A stretch of DNA of 9,146 bases from Spirochaetales bacterium UBA6872 (lineage in GTDB: Bacteria > Spirochaetota > Spirochaetia > Sphaerochaetales > Sphaerochaetaceae), in the NCBI GenBank assembly GCA_002452215.1, contig DKCO01000018.1, positions 1-9,146 on the forward strand, given 5' to 3'. The notes under the pieces were generated by a model. That model made no database searches, was not told the DNA's origin, and worked only from the letters and a program-made list of their open reading frames with translations. Positions 1-5,218 of the stretch are shown here, in pieces (the stretch's first letter is position 1; each line of letters starts with the position of its first letter). The translations under genes were made by a program, and so were the position numbers.

Positions 1-78
1 TATTTCATGCGTTTATTCTGATTCAACGCTAATTGCTTCTACTAATACTTGTTATATCTCAAAGTTTTGCTCTTTTTA

Positions 79-201
79 TCAAGTTTTACCCACAGCTATG
101 CATGAAGCCTCTATTTTTTTTATTTCTTTTTCGACAATCCTGCCAACATCAAGATCCCTGTTCTCAACTATTATTTCTTGAAGTACTTCTTTGACTGACA
201 T
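79..201 (-). CDS. putative small protein, 40 aa, unknown function
   Basis: The leftward reading frame begins ATG at 201, ends TGA at 79-81, and encodes a charged 40-residue peptide starting MSVKEVLQEIIVENRDLDVG. The pattern of hydrophobic and charged residues (VLQEIIVEN, VGRIVEKEIKKIEA) could form one or two amphipathic helices. There is no signal peptide or membrane segment. Support for a real gene is indirect: a TAAAAT hexamer (208-213) ends 6 bases before the ATG, the spacing seen at most other unit-opening genes here, and the codons resemble those of the neighbours. There is no Shine-Dalgarno. It lies downstream of the phosphodiesterase gene but is separated from it by a terminator. I recognise no family. 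It could be a chance ORF or a truncated remnant. Confidence 0.35.
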   Translation of the reverse strand: MSVKEVLQEIIVENRDLDVGRIVEKEIKKIEASCIAVGKT

Positions 202-270
202 AGCTTGATTTTAACAATTAATGTCAAACCAATCTAATGAAAAGGATGGTTTTATAAAATTAACTCAATC

Positions 271-302
271 AGAAAAAGATCTCTTATCGAAATAATGAGA
301 TC
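271..302 (-). terminator. intrinsic terminator of the phosphodiesterase gene
   Basis: Read leftward, GATCTC (302-297) pairs with GAGATC (283-278). Inside it TTAT and ATAA pair around a TTCG tetraloop, with one unpaired A, giving about 10 base pairs. A U-run follows directly (TTTTTCT, 277-271). The hairpin contains the last codons and the TAA stop (284-286). The plus strand has no U-run after the hairpin, so it should act on leftward transcripts only. Confidence 0.8.
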
Positions 303-1003
303 GCAACATCTGGCTCATTTGTAATCAAGCCGTCGATATTCCATTTGTCGCAAATTTCCATCTTGCTTTTATCGTTCACTGTCCAAACATTTATCTCGAT
401 ACCATTTCTATGGCAATCAAAGACAACGTTCTCGTCTACTATGTCAAAATCCGGATGGTATGTATCAAAGCCTATGTCAGCAAGTTCGTATCCTATGTTT
501 TTGATAGCAGGCGATGCAATCAACACTCCAGCTTTTGTCGTAGGCTCCATCATCTTTATCTTCATAATAGAGAGCCAATTGAATGAAGAGAAAATAACAC
601 GATCGATGTAAGAGTATCTATTTATGAGCTTCATAACCTTCTCTTCTATTCCTGGATAATACATAGGAGCCGTTTTGAGCTCAATATTGGTAAACACATT
701 TGTCTTTGAGATGAAATCAAGATACTCTTCCAAGGAAGGAATCGGAGTAAAACCAAAATCATCATTCTTTGTTTTTCCTGCACAGATCCTCTCTAGCTCT
801 GAACGAGTGTAATCCAATATCACGCCTTCTTTTCCAGAGGTTCTTAAAAGTGCCTCATCATGTTGAATCATCACTTCTCCATCTTTCGAAAGATGGACAT
901 CAAGCTCTATCCCATCGGTCTTGACTTCGACAGCTTTTTCAAAAGCAAGCATTGTATTTTCTGGATATTTTGCGCTCCAACCGCGATGTGCAATAATTTT
1001 CAT
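284..1003 (-). CDS. glycerophosphodiester phosphodiesterase (GDPD family)
   Basis: This 239-residue protein should hydrolyse glycerophosphodiesters such as glycerophosphocholine to sn-glycerol 3-phosphate and an alcohol, feeding phospholipid turnover. It shows the GDPD barrel signatures: HRG at residues 6-8, GIELDVHLSKDG with metal-ligand E33 and D35, catalytic QHD with H48, NIELK in the middle, INVWTVND and GLITNEPD near the end. The length matches short UgpQ-like cytoplasmic enzymes. A frame continues upstream to an ATG at 1069 and would add 22 hydrophobic residues. I chose ATG 1003 because family members begin MKIIAHRG and because GATAAT (1011-1016) lies 7 bases upstream of it, with TTGAAA 16 bases further up. 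A GGAG sits only 2 bases from the ATG, too close for a normal ribosome site. The longer form would give a membrane-anchored enzyme and is the main alternative. Confidence 0.9.
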   Translation of the reverse strand: MKIIAHRGWSAKYPENTMLAFEKAVEVKTDGIELDVHLSKDGEVMIQHDEALLRTSGKEGVILDYTRSELERICAGKTKNDDFGFTPIPSLEEYLDFISKTNVFTNIELKTAPMYYPGIEEKVMKLINRYSYIDRVIFSSFNWLSIMKIKMMEPTTKAGVLIASPAIKNIGYELADIGFDTYHPDFDIVDENVVFDCHRNGIEINVWTVNDKSKMEICDKWNIDGLITNEPDVAISLFR

Positions 1004-1010
1004 ATCTCCA

Positions 1011-1038
1011 ATTATCGCCAAAATGACACATGTTTCAA
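1011..1038 (-). promoter_or_regulatory. predicted promoter of the phosphodiesterase gene, leaderless type
   Basis: On the minus strand, TTGAAA (1038-1033), a 16-base spacer and GATAAT (1016-1011) are followed by 7 bases and then ATG 1003. Transcription would start at or next to the start codon. This is pattern matching only; the start has not been measured. Confidence 0.55.
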
Positions 1039-1072
1039 TAAAAATAAGACACAAAACTACACATAACATCTG

Positions 1073-1101
1073 TTGCTGAATCCCTTTCTAAAGACTATCC
1101 T
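1073..1101 (+). promoter_or_regulatory. possible promoter of the zinc-ribbon/DUF5685/dnaJ operon
   Basis: TTGCTG (1073-1078), a 17-base spacer and TATCCT (1096-1101) are followed by 7 bases and ATG 1109. Both hexamers are imperfect (3/6 and 4/6 to consensus). The spacing matches the other predicted leaderless promoters here, and no Shine-Dalgarno precedes the ATG. Confidence 0.4.
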
Positions 1102-1108
1102 TTCTAAT

Positions 1109-1594
1109 ATGTACAACAGACCTTCAATATTCCAAGGACGAAATGGTTCCGATCAGTTATCTGTATTTCTTGTAGCTGTAGCTCTTGTTCTAGTAATCAT
1201 ATATCCATTTTTCTCTATAAAGGCTGTAAGGTTAGCTCTTTGCGCCATTGCTCTCCTTCTTTGTGCTATATCCGTATTCAGGATGTTCTCATCCAATATA
1301 GCAAAAAGAAGAGCAGAAAATGACAAATTCCTTTCTATCTTCAAAAGAAATAGGCGAGGTTCAAGCTTCGAGGATGTAGACTACAAGGATGCAAACACGA
1401 TGTCGAGCAGAGAAAAGAAAAAAGCCGAAAGAGAGAAAAAGAAAAACGAAAAGAAAGCACGCAAAGAGGATTTGAAGACACATGCGTACTTCAAATGCCC
1501 CAAGTGCTCAACATCGTTAAGGGTCCCAAGAGGCAAGGGAAAGATAAAGATCACATGCCCAAAGTGTGGCGAGCAATTTGTGGAGAAGACTTGA
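1109..1594 (+). CDS. membrane-anchored zinc-ribbon protein
   Basis: The 161-residue protein has a short N-terminal stretch (RPSIFQGRNGSDQLS), two closely spaced membrane segments (about 17-35 and 39-57), a very basic, highly charged linker (about 100-122, KKKAEREKKKNEKKARKED) and a C-terminal zinc ribbon with C130-x2-C133 and C150-x2-C153. The ribbon probably binds one zinc and faces the cytoplasm, since the linker is strongly positive. ATG 1109 is preferred over a TTG 12 codons upstream because homologues I recall begin near MYNRxSxFxxGRNG and because a -10-like hexamer lies 7 bases before it. Its TGA overlaps the ATG of the DUF5685 gene by one base, so translation is probably coupled. The family occurs in Clostridia and relatives, but I know of no biochemical role. 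A nucleic-acid or protein-binding membrane adaptor is speculation. Confidence 0.75.
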   Translation: MYNRPSIFQGRNGSDQLSVFLVAVALVLVIIYPFFSIKAVRLALCAIALLLCAISVFRMFSSNIAKRRAENDKFLSIFKRNRRGSSFEDVDYKDANTMSSREKKKAEREKKKNEKKARKEDLKTHAYFKCPKCSTSLRVPRGKGKIKITCPKCGEQFVEKT

Positions 1595-2400
1595 TGTTCG
1601 GTTTTGTTGTCCTTAATAAAGCCGATGCGTCAAAAGAAGACAAGGCTTTATACAAAGCACATTATTGCGGACTATGCCATGTTCTTGGCCAAAGGTATGG
1701 CAAGAAAGGAATGATGGCTCTTTCTTACGATATGGTGTTTCTTGATCTTTTATTGGAAGATCTTTACAACGAAGTTCCTGTAAAAGGAAAAGAGCGTTGC
1801 AAACTCCATCCATTGAAAGAGCATGATTACCAATACTCTGAAGCAACTGGCTACTCTGCCGATATGCAAATGCTTTTATATTACTACTCGCTTTTAGACA
1901 ATCTAAAAGATGAAGGGCGAGACAAGAGAAAAGCACAAAGCTACAAAGATGCCGTAGATATACTATCAGAGAAATTCCCAAGACAAGCAAAAGCGATAAA
2001 AACAAGACTCGCGCAAATAGATAGAGAAGAAAAGAATGGATGCAAAGATCCAGAAAAGCTTGCTCTTATCTTTGGACGTTTGCTTGGAGAGGTCTTTGCA
2101 CGTGAGGACAATGGCTTCTTCTCCTCTGATTTAAGATCCCTCGGGTGTGCTTTGGGACGTTTTATATATTTGATCGATGCATGGACTGACAGAAAGAAAG
2201 ACATCAAGAATGGACTGTTCAACCCATTTTCAGAAAAAGTGACGGAAGAAGAAGTCAAAAACATGTTGCTTGATGCGGCTTCTGCTGCCTCAACTTATTT
2301 CGAACGACTGCCACTAGATGACAATCTATCTGTGCTACGCAATATTCTATATAGTGGAATCTGGTGCAAATTGAATACCAAGGAAAAGGGTGATGAGTGA
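1594..2400 (+). CDS. DUF5685 family protein
   Basis: This 268-residue protein matches DUF5685 as I recall it: an N-terminal FGFVVLNK with YKAHYCGLC (C25 and C28), ALSYDMVFL, then RCKLHPL (C69, H72), which together could bind a metal. The rest looks all-helical. D102/D106/D110 (LLDNLKDEGRD) and D195/D199/D203 (YLIDAWTDRKKD), followed by GLFNPF, form two DxxxDxxxD motifs about 90 residues apart, reminiscent of the Mg-binding helices of class I isoprenoid synthases. Activity is unproven. The start is ATG 1594, inside the upstream stop (TGATG), with GGAG at 1582-1585 eight bases before it. An in-frame ATG at 1495 would lie inside the zinc-ribbon gene and precedes the conserved N-terminus. The stop overlaps the start of the dnaJ-like gene by 8 bases. 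The function is unknown. Confidence 0.85.
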   Translation: MFGFVVLNKADASKEDKALYKAHYCGLCHVLGQRYGKKGMMALSYDMVFLDLLLEDLYNEVPVKGKERCKLHPLKEHDYQYSEATGYSADMQMLLYYYSLLDNLKDEGRDKRKAQSYKDAVDILSEKFPRQAKAIKTRLAQIDREEKNGCKDPEKLALIFGRLLGEVFAREDNGFFSSDLRSLGCALGRFIYLIDAWTDRKKDIKNGLFNPFSEKVTEEEVKNMLLDAASAASTYFERLPLDDNLSVLRNILYSGIWCKLNTKEKGDE

Positions 2401-2995
2401 TCCATATAAAATACTAGGACTTAACAGCAACGCAACAGATGATGAAGTTAAGAAAGCATATAAAAATCTTGCCAAGAAATATCATCCAGATGTGACTGGA
2501 AATGATCCTGCAGCTGCAAAAAAGATGCAAGAAATAAATGCCGCATATGACGCAATAATGAACCACAAAGGAACTGGATCATACTATTCATCAGGAACAA
2601 GATCTTATGCATATGATGATAGCAATTCCGATAGCGATTACGGCTCAATTGAGATGCAAGCCGCAATAAACTACATAAATGCACGTAGATACATTGAGGC
2701 CTTGACAGCACTATCATCCATCCCAGAAGGAAAGAGAGGTGCAAAATGGTACTATCTTTCAGCTGTCGCAAAAGGATATTCTGGAGATACACAAGGTGCG
2801 CGAGTCGATATATCGAAAGCGATATCATTAGAACCAGGAAACCCAACATACTTAGCATTCAGAGATAGGCTTAACACAGGAACAGCAAACTATCGTTTCT
2901 ACTCTAACAATAACTACACAAGAAGTAGCAATGCATTTGTGGATTGTTGCTTGCCGACTATCCTGTTGAATCTATTTTGCAATCTCTGTTGCTAG
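2393..2995 (+). CDS. J-domain (DnaJ-like) protein with TPR-like region and Cys-rich tail
   Basis: The 200-residue protein starts with a complete J-domain (about 3-57): YKILGL, the KKAYKNLAKKYHPD helix with HPD at 31-33, then EINAAYDAI. It should stimulate a DnaK-type Hsp70 ATPase. The domain is not followed by the Gly/Phe, zinc-finger or substrate domains of true DnaJ. Instead there is a Ser/Tyr/Asp-rich linker (60-86), a TPR-like helical pair (about 90-157, INYINARRYIEALTAL and ISKAISLEPGNP) and a short hydrophobic end with five cysteines (185, 186, 196, 199, 200). ATG 2393 has AAGG about 9 bases upstream; a GTG one codon earlier is the only close alternative. It is the third gene of the operon and overlaps DUF5685 by 8 bases. 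Firmicutes homologues I recall also have a Cys-rich end, which could be a metal site or membrane anchor. Confidence 0.85.
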   Translation: MSDPYKILGLNSNATDDEVKKAYKNLAKKYHPDVTGNDPAAAKKMQEINAAYDAIMNHKGTGSYYSSGTRSYAYDDSNSDSDYGSIEMQAAINYINARRYIEALTALSSIPEGKRGAKWYYLSAVAKGYSGDTQGARVDISKAISLEPGNPTYLAFRDRLNTGTANYRFYSNNNYTRSSNAFVDCCLPTILLNLFCNLCC

Positions 2996-3801
2996 CACAG
3001 CTTATTGATCGCATATGAAAAAGCGTTCTTCAATCCATCGTTTTCTATATCTGTAGTTATGTAGTCGGCTTTTGATTTTAGCTCTTCGCAACCATTGCCC
3101 ATCGCAATTCCAATCGATGCGTACTCAATCATTTCAATATCATTAGGACCATCACCTATTGCTACTGTACTCTCTCTTTTGTCGCCAAGGTAGTTTATCA
3201 TATGCTCTATGCCTGTTGCTTTTGTTATATCAGAAAGCACAAGCTCTGCCACTATTGACTGAGGAAGCCCTACTGTGTTCCCAACTATAGTAAACGCTTT
3301 ATCCAAATCCTCCCGAGCTTTGGATATCATCCCATCTCGAGAAAATATGACAAGCTTCTTGAGAACCAAGCTGTCAGGAAATGTATCTGAAACAACAAGA
3401 TTACCAATAGCAATCTCACGTCCTATATAGTGCAAGAACAACTCTTTCCAAAGTTCATATGTAGAGCTATGCATATAAGTTGCTTCTTCTGTTTGAACCA
3501 CTAAGTCAAGTTTATGCTCTGACGCAAACTCAAAGACATAATCCTTCTCTTTCTCATTCAGATATCTTTCGTAAATGACCTTATCTTTATATATAACTGT
3601 TGCCCCAGCTGAGTAGACACCACCATCAAATCCAAGAGATGCTAGCGTTGGCGTAATCTCTGCTTGGCTTCTACCTGTTGCAAAGAAGATTTTATGCCCA
3701 AGAGCTTTTGCCTCAGAAAATGCATCGAGCGCACTTTTGGGTATATCTTTTCCAAATGGCAATATAGTTCCATCGATATCTAAGAAGAAATCAACAAGCA
3801 C
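2992..3801 (-). CDS. HAD-superfamily sugar-phosphatase-like hydrolase (Cof/type IIB)
   Basis: The 269-residue protein is a phosphatase of the Cof-type HAD group. Motif I is DIDGT (nucleophile D8, acid/base D10), motif II is FFATGRS with T42, motif III is the Lys in ITKATGIEH (K194), and motif IV is GDGPNDIEMI (D217, D221) followed by IGIAMGNG. The cap lies between motifs II and III, as in type IIB. Substrates in this family are small phosphorylated metabolites; the actual one cannot be read from sequence. I chose GTG 3801: it places MLVDFFLDIDGT at the N-terminus, has GGAGAGGG just upstream, and overlaps the end of ilvA by 11 bases, as expected for coupling. The frame extends to an ATG at 3936, but the added residues are basic, low-complexity and inside ilvA. 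Its TAG stop shares CTAG with the convergent dnaJ-like gene. Confidence 0.85.
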   Translation of the reverse strand: MLVDFFLDIDGTILPFGKDIPKSALDAFSEAKALGHKIFFATGRSQAEITPTLASLGFDGGVYSAGATVIYKDKVIYERYLNEKEKDYVFEFASEHKLDLVVQTEEATYMHSSTYELWKELFLHYIGREIAIGNLVVSDTFPDSLVLKKLVIFSRDGMISKAREDLDKAFTIVGNTVGLPQSIVAELVLSDITKATGIEHMINYLGDKRESTVAIGDGPNDIEMIEYASIGIAMGNGCEELKSKADYITTDIENDGLKNAFSYAINKLC

Positions 3802-5002
3802 AATCCCTCTCCACGAACTTGAAGCCTGCATCCAAGAGTGCTTTCTTGATCTGGGCAACATGCTCTTTGTTTCTTGTCTCCATTGAAATCTTGAGAGTGC
3901 ATGCGTTGATATTCTCCTCGTTTCCGGTCTTGTCATGGAAGCAACCGATTACATTTGCACCATTTTGTGCAATTATTGTCGAAACTTCCACAAGTTGCCC
4001 AGGCTTATCCATAAGCTCGACTGTTATATCAGCAATTCGCCCTTCTTTGATCAATGCCCTGTTTATAACTCTTGAAAGTATAGTCACATCGATATTGCCA
4101 CCAGAGACAAGGCAAACTGTCTTCTTTCCCTTTATATCAAGTCGTCCTGACATGGCTGCTGCGACAGAGACAGCGCCAGCACCCTCAGCAACAAGCTTTT
4201 GCTTTTCCATCAAATCAAGAATCGCTACAGCAACTTCATCTTCCGAAACAGAGATCACTTTATCGACATATTGCTCTGTAAGCTTGAATGTAAGTGCTCC
4301 AGGCTCCTTTACAGCAATGCCATCGGCTATTGTTGATACATTCTTCAAGATCTCTCTCCTGTGGTGCTCAAGCGACTCAACCATGGAAGGCGCACCTGAC
4401 GATTGTACTCCATATATCTTTACAGAAGGCTTCAAGCTCTTCATAGCATACGCAACACCTGAGATAAGGCCGCCTCCACCGACAGGGACTATTACGACAT
4501 CCACATCAGGTAGCTGATCAAGGATCTCTAGCCCAATCGTCCCTTGCCCAGCTATAACATCCTCATCATCAAAGGGATGGATCATAATCCTTCCTGTTTC
4601 CTTTGCAATCTCTTCAGCTCTGTTATGCGCATCGTCATAAACGCCTTTTACAAGCTCAACTGTAGCTCCATAGCTTCTTGTTGCTTCAACTTTTGATATC
4701 GGGGCCCCTTCAGGCACGCAAATAACAGCATCAATACCGAGATGCTTAGCAGCAAGAGCAACACCTTGTGCATGATTGCCAGCAGAGCAAGCAATAACAC
4801 CCTTTTTCTTCTCTTCTGGACTGAGTTTTGAAATCTTGTAATACGCACCTCGAACCTTAAATGAACCTGTATTTTGCAAATTTTCTGTCTTAAGGTACAC
4901 TTCTGAATCCGAAAACATCTTCGGAGCACGAATCAAATCTGTTTTCCTTGCAACTCCTCTAAGTGCATAAGAGGCTTGATAAATAGTATCTAATGAAAGC
5001 AT
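3791..5002 (-). CDS. ilvA: threonine ammonia-lyase (threonine dehydratase) with ACT domain
   Basis: The 403-residue PLP enzyme should deaminate L-threonine to 2-oxobutanoate and ammonia, the first step towards isoleucine or in threonine catabolism. Visible signatures are NTGSFKVRGAYY (K49 forms the PLP Schiff base), CSAGNHAQGVA, the phosphate-binding VPVGGGGLISG, and CLVSGGNID. A single C-terminal ACT domain (about 325-403, ITVELMDKPGQLVEVSTII) follows, as in the medium-form ilvA/tdcB group of about 400 residues, shorter than the 500-residue E. coli IlvA. ATG 5002 was chosen over an ATG at 5065 because the upstream 21 residues are hydrophobic, unlike the family N-terminus, and a TATTAT lies 6 bases before 5002. 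Biosynthetic versus catabolic use cannot be told. It is the first gene of an operon with the HAD phosphatase and is divergent from metK. Confidence 0.92.
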   Translation of the reverse strand: MLSLDTIYQASYALRGVARKTDLIRAPKMFSDSEVYLKTENLQNTGSFKVRGAYYKISKLSPEEKKKGVIACSAGNHAQGVALAAKHLGIDAVICVPEGAPISKVEATRSYGATVELVKGVYDDAHNRAEEIAKETGRIMIHPFDDEDVIAGQGTIGLEILDQLPDVDVVIVPVGGGGLISGVAYAMKSLKPSVKIYGVQSSGAPSMVESLEHHRREILKNVSTIADGIAVKEPGALTFKLTEQYVDKVISVSEDEVAVAILDLMEKQKLVAEGAGAVSVAAAMSGRLDIKGKKTVCLVSGGNIDVTILSRVINRALIKEGRIADITVELMDKPGQLVEVSTIIAQNGANVIGCFHDKTGNEENINACTLKISMETRNKEHVAQIKKALLDAGFKFVERDCAC

Positions 5003-5008
5003 ATTCCG

Positions 5009-5038
5009 ATAATACAGCGATAAGAGAGTAATAGTGAA
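5009..5038 (-). promoter_or_regulatory. predicted promoter of ilvA, leaderless type
   Basis: On the minus strand, TTCACT (5038-5033), 18 bases and TATTAT (5014-5009) are followed by 6 bases (CGGAAT) and ATG 5002. No attenuator or T-box fits in so short a leader, so isoleucine control, if any, would be by a DNA-binding protein or through the ACT domain. Confidence 0.5.
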
Positions 5039-5046
5039 GTAGATTA

Positions 5047-5075
5047 TTGCAAAAGCTTTGTGCATTCGCTATAGT
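5047..5075 (+). promoter_or_regulatory. predicted promoter of the metK leader
   Basis: TTGCAA (5047-5052), a 17-base spacer and TATAGT (5070-5075, one mismatch to TATAAT) predict transcription starting near 5081-5083, immediately before the riboswitch core. Its -35 lies 9 bases from the -35 of the divergent ilvA promoter. Confidence 0.65.
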
Positions 5076-5082
5076 TAGTAGC

Positions 5083-5181
5083 GCCATAGAGAGTGCGCTA
5101 GGGACAAGCCCAAGGACCGCACAGCAACCTGCATGGAGCAAGGTGCTAAAGCTTGAATGATGGTAATCCATCATACGATGG
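5083..5181 (+). ncRNA. SAM riboswitch aptamer (SAM-I / SAM-IV clan)
   Basis: The core carries the SAM-clan signatures AGGGAC..GCCC (5100-5111), CAGCAACC (5122-5129) and AGGTGCTAAA (5141-5150). Helices I can draw: P2 GTGCG (5093-5097) with CGCAC (5118-5122); P2b GGG (5101-5103) with CCC (5109-5111); P3 CCTGC (5128-5132) with GCAAGG (5138-5143, one bulged A); and the diagnostic pseudoknot CAAGC (5105-5109) with GCTTG (5151-5155), directly after GGTGCTAAA. P1 is short: CCAT (5084-5087) with ATGG at 5178-5181 (SAM-I topology, with hairpin 5157-5174 as P4) or at 5160-5163 (SAM-IV-like). It lies directly before metK, the expected target. The exact subclass is unresolved. Confidence 0.85.
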
Positions 5182-5184
5182 GAC

Positions 5185-5215
5185 TATCCTATTGCGATCT
5201 ATATGGCAAAGGATA
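5185..5215 (+). promoter_or_regulatory. hairpin sequestering the metK Shine-Dalgarno
   Basis: TATCCT (5185-5190) pairs with AGGATA (5210-5215) and TTGC (5192-5195) pairs with GCAA (5206-5209): 10 base pairs with one bulged A (5191) and a 10-base loop. The 3' arm covers AAAGGA (5208-5213), the metK ribosome site, 5 bases before ATG 5219. There is no U-run, so this is a translational rather than a termination device. Confidence 0.7.
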
Positions 5216-5218
5216 AGA

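Noticed and set aside
1..78. Start of another leftward gene (ATG at 8-6) or continuation of the 40-residue ORF
   Set aside because: The frame after the TGA meets further stops, and only two codons of the ATG-8 frame are inside the window with no convincing -10 or ribosome site.
104..133. T-rich tract as a regulatory or repeat element
   Set aside because: It is the complement of Lys/Glu/Ile codons (GAAAAAGAAATAAAAAAAATAG) in the putative 40-residue ORF and has no repeat structure.
1004..1069. N-terminal extension giving the phosphodiesterase a membrane anchor
   Set aside because: The conserved domain starts exactly at MKIIAHRG, and a better promoter and start spacing supports ATG 1003; the hydrophobic extension covers the promoter region.
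3819..4517. Long plus-strand open frame opposite ilvA
   Set aside because: Low-complexity Ser/Thr/Pro translation with no motifs; the minus-strand frame is a complete PLP enzyme.
5066..5197. Outer helix TCGCTATAG (5066-5074) with CTATTGCGA (5189-5197) as part of the riboswitch
   Set aside because: The 5' arm overlaps TATAGT, the predicted -10 box of the leader promoter, so it would lie upstream of the transcript. Its formation would also free the Shine-Dalgarno in the folded state, the wrong sign for metK.
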